Source of the DNA: CAVVAL01 sp963740215
Lineage (GTDB): Bacteria; Actinomycetota; Actinomycetes; Mycobacteriales; Cryptosporangiaceae
Length of the DNA stretch: 64,000 bases
Assembly: GCA_963740215.1 (NCBI GenBank)
Contig: CAVUDJ010000011.1
Coordinates: 1-64,000 of the forward strand
Direction of reading: 5' to 3'
The position numbers and the translations under genes were made by a program. This document shows, piece after piece, positions 26,254 to 34,955 of this stretch. Positions within the stretch are counted from its first letter, which is position 1, and the number at the start of each line of letters is the position of its first letter. A model generated the notes under the pieces. That model had not been told where the DNA came from, made no database searches, and was given only the letters and a program-made list of their open reading frames with translations.

Positions 26254-28626
26254 TCAGAGAACAACAGCCCGACCGGGCGGGCCGGAAGTGCCCGCCTTCT
26301 CGGGTACGAGGCTGAAAGCGCCTTCTTCTTCCTGGGCGTTGTGCAGTCGCAGGATGGCGTACAGGCCGTAGAGCAGTCGCCGCAACTCGACGACGTCTTC
26401 GGGCTCGACGGTGGCGTCCAGGTCCTCGATGATGCGGCGCAGCCGGCCGATCTGATGCTCGATCTCGGCATGGGTACGGCTGAGCGCGGCGGTCGGGTCC
26501 GACCCGCCCAAGGCCTTTGCCATGATCGGTAGGAGTTCGTTCTCCTCGGCGCGCTCATGCGGCAACAGCTGGTTCTCCAGCCGGTCCAGCAGCGCCCGGA
26601 CCGGATCGAGGTCGCAGCTGGTGGTGGCCAGCGCGTCAGCGACCTCTCGCACCTGTTCGACCACCGGCCGCACCGCGCAGTGTTGGGCGTACAGCCGCTG
26701 GGCGGTGAGGACGTCAGCGGGTGCCATGGCCACCGTGTGGATGCGGGCCGGAAGCACGGCACGCAGCGCGATCGCGATGGCCGCGACATCGATGAGTTCT
26801 TGCAGGAGCGCACCGGCGGCCGGTGGTAGCTGGCCCGCCGCGGCGGCCAGCATGGCCGCCAGGGACAGGCCCATGCCGACGACAACGGCCTGCCATGCGA
26901 TGCGGCGCGCGCGGCGTGCGATGAGGATCGCGTCGGCGAGGGCGTCGACGCGATCGACAGTGAGCACGACATCGGCAGCCTCTGCGGAGGCGGTGGCGCC
27001 GCGGGAGGCCAGCGCCACGCCGACGCCAGCGGCGGCCAGAGCCGGGGCGTCGTTGATGCCGTCACCGACCATGATGGTGGGTCCGCCGGCCTGCTCGGCC
27101 CGGACGATGGCGAGCTTGTCGGCGGGGTCGCGCTCGGCAAGCACGGCGTCAACGGCCACGATGCGTCCCACGGTCTCGGCCATGTCAGCGCGGTCACCAG
27201 TCACCAGAACCACCCGGGTGATCCCCGCAGTGCGCAACGCTCTGATCATGCGAGGGGCGTCGGGACGTATTGGGTCCTCCAGCAGGAACGCCCCGGCGGG
27301 CACTCCGTCGATTGAGGCGAACACCGTCAGTGAGCCGTCCAGGGCAGCTCGGCGGCGAGCGTGGCGGACCCAGGACGGTGCGGGTCCGGCCACGATCCAC
27401 GCTGCCTTGCCCAGCCTGACCTGCCTGCCGCCGACGACACCCTCCACGCCGTAGCCGTGTTCCTCGCAGACCTGGTCGGGCGGCTGCAGCGCCAGGCCAC
27501 GCCCCCGCGCGGCGGTGACGATGGCGCCAGCCAGGACATGGGCCGAGACCTGGTCCAGGGACGCGGCCAAGCGCAGCAGCTCGTCGGGATCCGTCCCGCC
27601 GTCGGCGGTGATCACGTCGGCAAGGACCGGCCGGCCGTAGGTCAGGGTGCCGGTCTTGTCGAACAGCAGCACCTGCCCGGCGGCCAGGCGCTCCAACGCC
27701 GAGCCGCCCTTGATGACGACACCGGCCCGCGCGGCGCGGGACAGCCCGGACATGATCGCGATCGGGGCGGCCAGCAGCAGCGGGCAGGGGGTGGCAACCA
27801 CCAGCACGGCCACCGCGCGCACGACCTCGCCGCTGACCGCCCATGCGGCGCCGGCCAGAAGCAGCGTAAGCGGAACGAAGGCCACCGCGACCCGGTCTGC
27901 GGTGCGCACGAACGGGGCGGTGGCGGCCTGGGCCTGCTCCACGAGGCGCACCACGCCCGCGTACGTGGAGTCCTCGACCAGCGACATGGCGATCAGATCC
28001 AGCGGCGGGCCGGCGTTGACCACGCCGCTACGCACGTCCTCGCCTGCACCGCGCTCGACCGGTAGCGGCTCGCCCGTCAGCGCCGACTCGTCGAGCACCG
28101 CCGGACCGAGCAGCCGCCCGTCCACCGGCACGATCTCGCCGGATCCGACCAGCAGCCGGTCTCCCCGAGCCACCTCGCCGGCCGGGATCTGCACCACACC
28201 GCTGGCCGTGTGCCGCCGGGCGGTCCGCGGTGCCCGCGCTACCAGCAAGCTCAATTCACGCCGCGCGCGAGCCGCGGCCCGCGCCTCCAACAACACGCCG
28301 CTGGCCAGCATGACCGCGATCACAGCGCCGGCGAACACCTCGCCGACCAGCAGCGCGCCGGCCAGCGCCAGCCACGCGATCACGTCAACGCTCGGCTGGC
28401 GCCGCCGGACCGCGGCGACCAGCGAAGCCGTCGAGTAGGCCAGTCCAAGCAGTGTCGCTACGATCCACGCCGAGGTCGCCACGCCGTCCGCTCCGGACAC
28501 CGTCGCGAGAACGCCGGCCAGCAGCAACGCAGATGACGCGGTGAACAACACCGCCTCACGCTGCCGCCACAGCCGCCTCACCAGGCGATTGCCTGCGCGC
28601 ATCGTCAACCCACGCTCAGTCATCAC
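26254..28626 (-). CDS. P1B-5-type metal ATPase with C-terminal hemerythrin domain
   Basis: 790 aa. No N-terminal heavy-metal-associated domain. Membrane helices are followed by the actuator motif (LTGEPLPVE). The metal-site motif is TPCP (Cys281) in place of the CPC of copper pumps. The phosphorylation motif is Asp323 in DKTGTLT and the hinge is GDGINDAPAL. After the last helices, residues about 640-770 form a hemerythrin-like four-helix bundle with spaced ligands (QHCAV, LLPHERAEENELLP, THAEIEHQ, LHNAQEEEG). TPC plus hemerythrin defines the P1B-5 group, linked to nickel/iron export in the literature. The start overlaps the 53-aa gene upstream, and a DosR-like box lies about 50 bp further up. 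Confidence 0.88.
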   Translation of the reverse strand: MMTERGLTMRAGNRLVRRLWRQREAVLFTASSALLLAGVLATVSGADGVATSAWIVATLLGLAYSTASLVAAVRRRQPSVDVIAWLALAGALLVGEVFAGAVIAVMLASGVLLEARAAARARRELSLLVARAPRTARRHTASGVVQIPAGEVARGDRLLVGSGEIVPVDGRLLGPAVLDESALTGEPLPVERGAGEDVRSGVVNAGPPLDLIAMSLVEDSTYAGVVRLVEQAQAATAPFVRTADRVAVAFVPLTLLLAGAAWAVSGEVVRAVAVLVVATPCPLLLAAPIAIMSGLSRAARAGVVIKGGSALERLAAGQVLLFDKTGTLTYGRPVLADVITADGGTDPDELLRLAASLDQVSAHVLAGAIVTAARGRGLALQPPDQVCEEHGYGVEGVVGGRQVRLGKAAWIVAGPAPSWVRHARRRAALDGSLTVFASIDGVPAGAFLLEDPIRPDAPRMIRALRTAGITRVVLVTGDRADMAETVGRIVAVDAVLAERDPADKLAIVRAEQAGGPTIMVGDGINDAPALAAAGVGVALASRGATASAEAADVVLTVDRVDALADAILIARRARRIAWQAVVVGMGLSLAAMLAAAAGQLPPAAGALLQELIDVAAIAIALRAVLPARIHTVAMAPADVLTAQRLYAQHCAVRPVVEQVREVADALATTSCDLDPVRALLDRLENQLLPHERAEENELLPIMAKALGGSDPTAALSRTHAEIEHQIGRLRRIIEDLDATVEPEDVVELRRLLYGLYAILRLHNAQEEEGAFSLVPEKAGTSGPPGRAVVL

Positions 28627-28777
28627 CGGACCGGACGCTCCATCTGCGACCGCCTGTCCGCGGCCCGGTACAGCTGTAGGCGGGCATGAGCCCTTGCCGC
28701 ACCGTGGTGACCAACTCCAGCGTGGCCGCCGCGGCGACCAGGAAGGTTGGCCCAGCGTCCCGCCAGGTCAATCTCAT
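28616..28777 (-). CDS. Small protein upstream of P1B-5 ATPase
   Basis: 53 aa, from the ATG at 28777 behind a GGAAGG/GGTGAGAG purine-rich region. Residues 1-30 (MRLTWRDAGPTFLVAAAATL) resemble the start of short actinobacterial membrane proteins that begin MRLTWKDA and have two or more helices. This one has a single hydrophobic helix and then a polar tail, so it may be a truncated copy. Its end overlaps the ATPase start by eleven bases, indicating coupling. Function unknown. Confidence 0.45.
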   Translation of the reverse strand: MRLTWRDAGPTFLVAAAATLELVTTVRQGLMPAYSCTGPRTGGRRWSVRSGDD

Positions 28778-28828
28778 CGCTCTCACCTGCCTTCCACTTC
28801 ACCGTCACGTGATTGCGGCTGGTTGGTG

Positions 28829-28849
28829 AGAGCCGAAGGTCACCTTCGG
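28829..28849. promoter_or_regulatory. DosR-like box / palindrome upstream of P1B-5 ATPase unit
   Basis: The minus strand reads TGACCTTCGGCTCT (28829-28842), and the same place holds a perfect palindrome CCGAAGGT-C-ACCTTCGG (28833-28849). It lies 52 bp upstream of the 53-aa gene. The box matches GGACYTWNGSCTCT sites at 32261, 32337 and 34563. Confidence 0.5.
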
Positions 28850-29040
28850 TCGGGGCGAACAGCCATTGCTGGACTCGCGGCGCTGCCCGCGCGCGGCATG
28901 CTGTGGTCGGGCCTGCGCTGGGAACGACCGAAAGGCGACGTCGGCCGTCTAACCGTGCTGGTGCTGCTCTGTGTGGTCGAGCATCGGCGCACTCTCGAAG
29001 ATGGCCAGCGCGGCGACGTTCGTGGGCAGTTCGTGACCGG

Positions 29041-29799
29041 TCAGGCGGTGCCGGTGTCGAGGTGTTTGAGCTTGTCCAGGATCCGCTCGGCCGTGGGGGC
29101 GGTCATCTCGTCGACGATCTGGCCGTCGGTGAGGAACAGCACCCGCTCGGCGTAGGCGGCAGCGATGGGCTCGTGGGTCACCATCACGATTGTGTGGCCG
29201 TGGTCGCGGACCGCGTCACGCAGCGCGTCGAGGATATCCGCGGTGCCGCGGGAGTCCAGGTTACCCGTTGGTTCGTCCGCGAAGATCACTGCCGGTCTGG
29301 TGACCATCGCCCGCGCGCACGAGACCCGCTGCTGTTCTCCACCGGAGAGCGCCGGCGGGCGGTGGCGCAGCCGGTGCTCCAGCCCGACCGCCTGCACGAC
29401 GGTCCGCAGCCATGCCGGATCGGGCTTCCGGCCCGCGATCGCCAGCGGGAGCAGGATGTTCTCCTCGGCGGTGAGCGTCGGCAGCAGGTTGAACGTCTGG
29501 AAGATGAAGCCGATCTTCTCGCGACGCAGTTTGGTCAGGCCCCGGTCCGAGAGTCCGTTGACCTTGGTGCGTCCGATCCACACGTCGCCGCGGCTCACCG
29601 TGTCCAAGCCGGCGAGACAGTGCATCAGGGTGGACTTGCCCGAGCCTGAGGGACCCATGATCGCGGTGAACTGGCCGGAGGCGATGTCGACGGACAGGTC
29701 TCGCAGCGCGACGACCTGAGCCTCACCACTTCCGTAGATCTTCCACAATCCGACAGCGCGAGCCGCCGCCTCCGGTGCTGTATCCATCGCGGCAGTCAC
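29041..29799 (-). CDS. MacB/LolD-type ABC transporter ATPase
   Basis: 252 aa. It is a complete nucleotide-binding domain of the MacB/FtsE/LolD class: Walker A GPSGSGKSTLMHCLAGLD, Q-loop FIFQTFNLLPTLTAEEN, signature LSGGEQQRVSCARA, Walker B VIFADEPTGNLD, and H-loop VMVTHEPIAAAYA. Such ATPases pair with FtsX-like permeases to drive export or mechanotransmission. The expected permease is not downstream. A truncated FtsX/MacB permease piece lies at 34593-34898 on the same strand, so the transporter seems to have been broken up. The start may be 29799 or the ATG four codons in. Confidence 0.88.
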   Translation of the reverse strand: MTAAMDTAPEAAARAVGLWKIYGSGEAQVVALRDLSVDIASGQFTAIMGPSGSGKSTLMHCLAGLDTVSRGDVWIGRTKVNGLSDRGLTKLRREKIGFIFQTFNLLPTLTAEENILLPLAIAGRKPDPAWLRTVVQAVGLEHRLRHRPPALSGGEQQRVSCARAMVTRPAVIFADEPTGNLDSRGTADILDALRDAVRDHGHTIVMVTHEPIAAAYAERVLFLTDGQIVDEMTAPTAERILDKLKHLDTGTA

Positions 29800-30243
29800 A
29801 GCGGCCCTCCGCTCAGCTCATTGGCTCGTCCAGTCTCCTGGCTCGCATGGCCTGCATGGGTACGGATTCCTCGAAAGTTGCGTCGGTCAGCAGGACGCGC
29901 ATCCTGGACTCCCAGGTCACGGGGTGGGGCGCTCGGAATCGGGATGAAGACGGACTTCAGTGCTCGGCGCGGTGCCTGTGGCACCTCGACCAGGGGGTGG
30001 CCGGGGCAGAGCGTTCTACGCCGATCTGTTCGCCGGGCCTGGTCGCGGAAGAGCGCCGCCCGACGGAATCCCGGCATGCTCGCGCTGGTCGCGTTGGGCA
30101 TGACGCGGTACTGGCGCGCGCCGGACGGCCTCCGGCTGGACACCGGAGCGTCCGTCCGGGCGCTGGAGCACGGTCGTCATGGGGAACCCAGGGCGGGCGC
30201 CGCCGTCTTCGGGTCCGCACAGTGCGGCGTGCGGGGACTCGGG
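29800..30243. other. Intergenic stretch without recognised gene
   Basis: 444 bp. Long frames are open on both strands because of GC content, but none shows a family motif or a usable ribosome binding site. Confidence 0.4.
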
Positions 30244-30711
30244 TCAGTCCTTGCGCTGGCCGCGTACGACGGTGAACCTGCGTCCAGTCAATGTCAGACC
30301 ATGGATGCGGACGAACCATCCCTTGTACCCGGGGTGCCACGGAAAGAGCGGAAGCTCCTCGACCGCGTAGATGTCGGGAAAGTGGTCGAGCCGCTCCGCC
30401 CTGCCCTTGGCGACCACACTCCAGGCCTGGCCGACGTCGGGCTCGTATCCGTCGATCTCGAATGCCACGCGCGCGGAGACGCTGAGGGTAGCCAGCTTCG
30501 TCCCTTCGGCCGTCCGGAAAACCAGGCTGCGACCGTCGACCACGAAGTTGACGGGGAAGATGTCGGGCTCCCCGGAGACGGCGACCGCCAGCCGACCGAC
30601 CTCCGCCCTCTGCAGCAAGGACCAGCACTCGTCCTCACCCAGAACGGTCACGCCACTGCCGGAGCCGGTCTCCACCCGGCGAGTATGGCACTGGTCGGCC
30701 GTCCGCGGCAC
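30244..30711 (-). CDS. Pyridoxamine 5'-phosphate oxidase-family flavoprotein
   Basis: 155 aa (or 143 from the GTG at 30675). The split-barrel FMN-binding fold is indicated by CWSLLQRAEVGRLAVAVSGE, the strand FPVNFVVDGRSLVFRTAEGT and VAFEIDGYEPDVGQAWSVVA. Members of this actinobacterial subgroup bind FMN or F420 and reduce small molecules; many belong to hypoxia/dormancy regulons. The gene sits just downstream of the WS/DGAT gene on the same strand, 77 bp apart. No substrate can be assigned. Confidence 0.83.
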   Translation of the reverse strand: MPRTADQCHTRRVETGSGSGVTVLGEDECWSLLQRAEVGRLAVAVSGEPDIFPVNFVVDGRSLVFRTAEGTKLATLSVSARVAFEIDGYEPDVGQAWSVVAKGRAERLDHFPDIYAVEELPLFPWHPGYKGWFVRIHGLTLTGRRFTVVRGQRKD

Positions 30712-30788
30712 GACCGCACTCGACGGTCAGATGCGGGCCATGGCGGTGTTCGCTCGCAGGGCCGCCGGTCTCCCGGAGACGTGTCGCG

Positions 30789-32225
30789 TCATACCGGTGC
30801 GGACTTCGGCCCACCCCCCGCTCGGATGTTGACGAGCAGCGCGAGTTCGGCCTGTAGCCCATCGGTCAGCGCAGGTAGGTCCGGGAAGTGCTCGGGGTCA
30901 GCGACTGCGGTGATAGTGAGGGTGCCCGCGTAGGAGAGGACTTCGAAGGAGATGGTGAGGTTGCCGGCCTCGGCGACCGCGACAGGGATGACGTGGCCGA
31001 CCCTGGCGCCGCCGAATGTGACGGGCTGTTCGGGGCCGCGTACGTGACTGACGAGCGTGTGCAGCCGATGCTGATGGTTCATGTACCAGTTGTAGGCGCC
31101 GAGCGCGGCCGCGGCCCGGAACACGGGGCCTAGCACGGCGATGGGGGGCGGGCCGGTTGCCGATGCCTTGCCAGCCTGGACGGCGGCGGCGACTTGGCGG
31201 AGCCGTTGCGCCGGATCCCCCGTGGCCGGGACGGTGAGGAGGAGTGGGGCGACCTGGTTGCCCAGGTGCGAGGCAGTCGTCGACCGCCGTCCCGCGACCG
31301 GGACGGCGATGGCGATGGCGTCGACGGATTCACCCCGGCTCGCCAGCACCCGGTGCAGGGCGCCCGCCACGGCGGTCAACACGGCGTCGTTGACGGTGCC
31401 GCCGTGGCGGTGGGCTGCCGCCCGCAACGCTGCGAGGTCCGTGCGGACCACGGCGAGTTGGCGACGCAGTCCGGTGCGCTGGACCAGTGAGCAGGGCGTG
31501 GCGCGGGCGGGCGTGAGTCCTCCGCCGGCCGCCATGGACGTCCGTAGGTCGCGCCAGGCAGTGCGGGCGCGGGACACGGCGCACAGCCGATCCCGGAGTG
31601 CGTCGGCCGCGAGCCGGCTGTACGTCGGGCGGTGCCGCGGGAAGCCGACAACCGGCGGGCCAGGCGCGTGGTCGATGAGACCGGCGAGGACAGCGAGGCC
31701 GCCGATGCCGTCGGCCAGGACATGGTGGATCACGAGCACCAGTGCGACCCGGTCGCCGTCAACGCCGGTGATGAACACGGCTGACCAGAGCGGTCGCGAA
31801 CGCGGCAACGGTTCGATGATCACGTCGACGGCGGTGTCGAGGAGCGCCGCCTCGTCGCCGGGGTCACGGCAGGGCACTCGGCGGATGTGCCGGCCGATGT
31901 CGAAGTCGCCGTCGTCGACCCAGATGGGGTGGCCACAGCCCGCCGGCAGGCTCACCAGTCGCTGACGCAGCCGTGGGATGGCGGGCACCCGCGCGGCGAT
32001 CAGCTGCTCGGCCCGCGCCAGGTCGAAACCTGGATCTGCGTCAAGCAGCAGAATCGCGGCGAACTGCGCAGGTACCGGGCCGGAGTCCATTGCCAGAAAC
32101 GCGAGATCGCCGGCGCTCGCTCGGTCGGTCACTGGCCGGAGTGTCGACCGGGCCCATCGGACCAGCCGAGTCTCGGGCCGCCCAACGCGGAATGCCGGTC
32201 GAGCGCCGCCAACGACTTGCTTCAC
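30789..32225 (-). CDS. Wax ester synthase/diacylglycerol acyltransferase
   Basis: 478 aa as the longest frame, but homology starts at about residue 35 (SAGDLAFLAMDSGPVPAQFA), and the GTG at 32132 giving MTDRASAGD is an equally good start. The catalytic HHxxxDG motif is in LVIHHVLADGIGGLA, and the C-terminal PLW...-type and NWYMNHQHRLHTLVSHVRGP segments are typical. The enzyme makes triacylglycerol or wax esters from acyl-CoA, a storage-lipid role linked to dormancy in actinobacteria. A DosR-like box at 32261-32274 lies upstream, divergent from the membrane-protein gene at 32410. Confidence 0.88.
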   Translation of the reverse strand: MKQVVGGARPAFRVGRPETRLVRWARSTLRPVTDRASAGDLAFLAMDSGPVPAQFAAILLLDADPGFDLARAEQLIAARVPAIPRLRQRLVSLPAGCGHPIWVDDGDFDIGRHIRRVPCRDPGDEAALLDTAVDVIIEPLPRSRPLWSAVFITGVDGDRVALVLVIHHVLADGIGGLAVLAGLIDHAPGPPVVGFPRHRPTYSRLAADALRDRLCAVSRARTAWRDLRTSMAAGGGLTPARATPCSLVQRTGLRRQLAVVRTDLAALRAAAHRHGGTVNDAVLTAVAGALHRVLASRGESVDAIAIAVPVAGRRSTTASHLGNQVAPLLLTVPATGDPAQRLRQVAAAVQAGKASATGPPPIAVLGPVFRAAAALGAYNWYMNHQHRLHTLVSHVRGPEQPVTFGGARVGHVIPVAVAEAGNLTISFEVLSYAGTLTITAVADPEHFPDLPALTDGLQAELALLVNIRAGGGPKSAPV

Positions 32226-32260
32226 GGTTCAAGTCGAACGCGTGCCGACCAGCCGCGGAC

Positions 32261-32274
32261 AGAGGCGAAAGTCC
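32261..32274 (-). promoter_or_regulatory. DosR-like box (WS/DGAT side)
   Basis: The minus strand reads GGACTTTCGCCTCT. It is nearly identical to GGACCTTTGCCTCT at 32337-32350 in front of the divergent gene, and close to the mycobacterial DosR consensus (GGGACTTNNGNCCCT, from memory). Confidence 0.55.
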
Positions 32275-32336
32275 TGCGGAGCAGGCGGGTCTGCTGGTCC
32301 AGACCCCGGCCGACTGGATTTCGCCCCGGGAACGGC

Positions 32337-32350
32337 GGACCTTTGCCTCT
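32337..32350 (+). promoter_or_regulatory. DosR-like box (membrane-protein side)
   Basis: GGACCTTTGCCTCT, 59 bp upstream of the ATG at 32410. It matches the minus-strand box at 32261-32274 at 12 of 14 positions. Confidence 0.55.
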
Positions 32351-32409
32351 GACCGGGCGTGTGCGCGCTGCCTAGCGTTGGGTATGGGTTCAAGACCCGG
32401 GAGGCCATC

Positions 32410-32970
32410 ATGACCGTCACCGCATCTCCCCACCGCCCGTCGGCCGCAGCGCGCCGGGTTGGCTACATCCTGGCCGTTGTGATCAACGCGGGGCTGCTCG
32501 TGCTCGTCAACGCCCGGCCTGGCTGGGAGGCGGTGCCGTTCCTCACCGCCGACACCACCCATGTGATCGGATTGGTCAACGCCTCTTTGGTTGCTTCGAT
32601 GGTGGCCAACCTCGTCTACGTCGCCGCCGACCCCCCGTGGCTCAAGAGCATCGGTGATCTGGTCACCACCAGCATCGGCCTGGCCTCCGTGGTACGGATG
32701 TGGCAGGTCTTCCCCTTCGACTTCGCCGACTCCTGGATCAACTGGACCCTGCTGACCCGCATCCTGCTCGTCCTGGCCATCGTCGGCTCGGTTATCGGCA
32801 TCATCGTCCAGATCGTCTCGCTGGCACGCTGGATCGTCGGTGGCACGACGCGATGCGAGCCGGCAGCGGCCCAGGAGGACGACGCCCGGCACCCTGCCCA
32901 TGGCGTCGCGGGATCTCCGGGACAGCCAGCCGACCACGATCAGCCCCGAGGTACCGCTGGGTCCCGGTGA
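32410..32970 (+). CDS. Four-helix membrane protein of the dormancy island
   Basis: 186 aa. The ATG at 32410 follows GGGAGG. Four hydrophobic helices are visible at about residues 18-36 (VGYILAVVINAGLLVLVN), 50-72 (HVIGLVNASLVASMVANLVY), 80-105, and 112-140 (LTRILLVLAIVGSVIGIIVQ). They are followed by a polar low-complexity tail. I recognise it only as a conserved actinobacterial integral membrane protein often found beside stress/dormancy genes. It has its own DosR-like box at 32337 and is divergent from WS/DGAT. Function unknown. Confidence 0.7.
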   Translation: MTVTASPHRPSAAARRVGYILAVVINAGLLVLVNARPGWEAVPFLTADTTHVIGLVNASLVASMVANLVYVAADPPWLKSIGDLVTTSIGLASVVRMWQVFPFDFADSWINWTLLTRILLVLAIVGSVIGIIVQIVSLARWIVGGTTRCEPAAAQEDDARHPAHGVAGSPGQPADHDQPRGTAGSR

Positions 32971-33279
32971 GGAGTGCCACGAGGTATGCGAGCTGGCCGT
33001 CGAAGGGTCACGGGCCGCCGGTCGGTAGGAGACCCGACCACGAACTGAGCGAAACCGCTCCCCCGTCCGTCCGCGACTCCGTCACCTACGGGCGCTCGGT
33101 CAGCGGCGATGAGTGAGACGCCGAGCGCCGGCGCGGCCTCACCGAGGGCTGGCCCGGCTGATCATGGCGTCGACGGGAGTCCTGCGATGGCGTCTGTGGA
33201 GGGCATCGGGTCGCTCGTAGAGCACCTGATCGCCCGGCAGGCAGCCGACCCGGCAGCGGCACCTGGTCCTCGGCTAGTG
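32971..33279. other. Intergenic stretch without firm gene
   Basis: 309 bp. A 69-codon plus-strand frame (33109-33318), ending GPRLVLVEERLVSARAV, is possible but overlaps the end of the better-supported minus-strand acidic protein and has no recognisable family. Confidence 0.35.
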
Positions 33280-33549
33280 CTAGTCGAGGAGCGGCTCGTC
33301 AGCGCCCGTGCTGTCTAGTTCCACGCCGACCTGACGTGCCTCCTTGTGGTCCATGTCGAACAGATCGGCGATCTCCGCCTCGTCACCGGCCTCAGCCTCG
33401 ACGTCGTGGAGCGCAGCGATCCCGTCCTGCGAGTCTTCCGGCCTCTTCCGTTCCCACCGGGTTTCAGCGTTGAGTTCCTCCTCGGCCAGAGGAGCGTCAG
33501 CGAGCACATTGCCGTCCTTGTCAGATCCGGTTGCCGAGCCACCTGTCAT
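33280..33549 (-). CDS. Small acidic soluble protein
   Basis: 89 aa from the ATG at 33549, which follows an excellent GAGGAGGAG ribosome binding site. Strongly acidic, with segments such as AEAGDEAEIADLFDMDHKEA; no membrane helix and no cysteine. It has the look of small actinobacterial stress proteins but I cannot name a family. A DosR-like box GGACCTTCGGCCCT lies at 33628-33641, 79 bp upstream, placing it in the same putative regulon as WS/DGAT and the CBS-BON protein. Confidence 0.6.
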   Translation of the reverse strand: MTGGSATGSDKDGNVLADAPLAEEELNAETRWERKRPEDSQDGIAALHDVEAEAGDEAEIADLFDMDHKEARQVGVELDSTGADEPLLD

Positions 33550-33627
33550 CGCTCCTCCTCGCGTTCCGGCCTCAGCTTGACTGGGATACGCCCGCGGCGA
33601 ATGGGCTGGTCGGTACCTCACGGCACG

Positions 33628-33641
33628 GACCTTCGGCCCTT
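33628..33641 (+). promoter_or_regulatory. DosR-like box upstream of acidic protein
   Basis: GGACCTTCGGCCCT, partly palindromic and therefore usable in either direction, 79 bp upstream of the minus-strand start at 33549. It is the closest of the set to the published DosR-type consensus as I recall it. Confidence 0.6.
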
Positions 33642-33821
33642 TCCGAAGCTCGACGGTCACGGGCGCTGCCGACTAGCGACTGACCGGGCGGCGCGTCGAC
33701 GCTGGGCACGCCTGCGCCGGAGTCGAGATGGGACCGTCGAGACTGGTGTCGGCACTGGCCAGCCGGATTGCCGGGAGCCCCGGTGGCGGGCGACCCGGAT
33801 TCCCGGCTGGTAAGGGACCGC

Positions 33822-34505
33822 TCAGTGTCGCCTGTGCCGGGCGCGGGCCTTCTTGGTGTCGTCGAACCTGAACGTGAGCTTGTTGATCACGTCGACTACG
33901 CCGTCGACGGCGCGGGTGAGCCGCACCCCGACCGCGATGTCGCTCTTCTGCTGCACTTCGCCAGTGAGGACGACGATCCCGTCGCGGACCTCGACGTCGA
34001 ACCGGGTCGGGTCCGCCCACAGCATCCGCATGAAGACTTCCCGGACCACCTCCTCGCGGATCTCATCATCGCCGCGGAGGAAGACCCGCAGCAGGTCTCC
34101 CCGGGTGATGATGCCGATCACCCGGTTCTCCGCGTCGATAACGGGTAGGCGTTTCACTCCGGCGCGGTCCATAATTCGCGCCGCCTCCGCCACGCGCACC
34201 TCCGGGGTGATCGTGATCACGGGAGTAGTCATGAGCTGCCCCGCCGTGTCCCCAGCCGCCCTCTCCCGCGCTGCGCGCTCCCGACGCGTGGCGAAGATCG
34301 GCGTCCCGGTCTCGTCCTGGTACTCCTCCTTGGGCAGCAGGTCGGCCTCGGAGACTATGCCCGCCAGCCTGTCGTCCTCGTCGAGGATCGGCAGCGCACT
34401 GATCCGCCGCTCGGCGAGGGCGCGGGCGACTTCCTTGAACGGGGTGCTCTTGCGGACGGCCGCGACATTCGTCGTCATGACGTCCCGCACCGTGAGTCTG
34501 GTCAT
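33822..34505 (-). CDS. CBS-domain pair plus BON domain protein
   Basis: 227 aa. Two CBS motifs: residues 5-60 (VRDVMTTNVAAVRKSTPFKE, SALPILDEDDRLAGIVSEAD) and 95-145 (MTTPVITITPEVRVAEAARI, RLPVIDAENRVIGIITRGDL). A BON domain follows at about 155-220 (VRDGIVVLTGEVQQKSDIAV). CBS pairs sense adenine nucleotides and BON domains bind membranes or lipids. Proteins of this layout are common in dormancy or universal-stress islands of actinobacteria. Two DosR-like boxes lie 58-95 bp upstream. Ligand unknown. Confidence 0.88.
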   Translation of the reverse strand: MTRLTVRDVMTTNVAAVRKSTPFKEVARALAERRISALPILDEDDRLAGIVSEADLLPKEEYQDETGTPIFATRRERAARERAAGDTAGQLMTTPVITITPEVRVAEAARIMDRAGVKRLPVIDAENRVIGIITRGDLLRVFLRGDDEIREEVVREVFMRMLWADPTRFDVEVRDGIVVLTGEVQQKSDIAVGVRLTRAVDGVVDVINKLTFRFDDTKKARARHRRH

Positions 34506-34562
34506 AGGTCCTCCTCAGCCGCTTCCTATCTCGACCGTATGGCGGCCGACGCCTGTTGACGG

Positions 34563-34600
34563 AGAGGCCTAGGTCCGCGCTGCGGCGGGACCTTAGACCC
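34563..34600. promoter_or_regulatory. Twin DosR-like boxes upstream of CBS-BON gene
   Basis: GGACCTAGGCCTCT on the minus strand at 34563-34576 and GGGACCTTAGACCC on the plus strand at 34587-34600, their centres 24 bp apart. They lie between the CBS-BON start (34505) and the ABC permease remnant. Two helically phased sites of this kind are typical of DosR-type promoters. Confidence 0.6.
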
Positions 34601-34898
34601 GGTCAGTGTCAATCCGCGGCCTCGGGCTTGCGGGCTCAGGAAGCGCCTGAGGCGAAGCTGAGCCGCCGACCACGATATGCGGGGCGCCGAGGAGGGTCAC
34701 GGAGTCGCCGATGCGGACGCCGATCTGGCCGGCGCCGAGCTCGTCGAGGACGACCTCCCCCTCGGCGGGGGTTCGGCCGGCGACCAGTCGGGTCGGGCCG
34801 CCGCGGCCGGTGGCCGGGTCGTAGCCGATGACATAGCTGAGCTGCCGGCCGGTGTCGGTGGCGACGACGCCGCTGGCGTACCAGATCGGGGCGCCCAC
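34593..34898 (-). pseudogene. FtsX/MacB-type ABC permease fragment
   Basis: 101 residues read APIWYASGVVATDTGRQLSY then VIGYDPATGRGGPTRLVAGR and TPAEGEVVLDELGAG with a GDSVTLLG strand. This is the periplasmic core of MacB/FtsX-like permeases. Both the N-terminal helix and the three C-terminal helices are missing. It may be the lost partner of the ATPase at 29041-29799. Confidence 0.6.
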
Positions 34899-34955
34899 CC
34901 CGGACTGACCGGCTCCGGGGCGGGCCTGAGTTCGTCGCGGTCGCCCGTGCCGTGG

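Noticed and set aside
30752..30770. Possible DosR-like box upstream of the PPOX gene
   Set aside because: Only about 8 of 14 positions match the other sites; not counted in the set.
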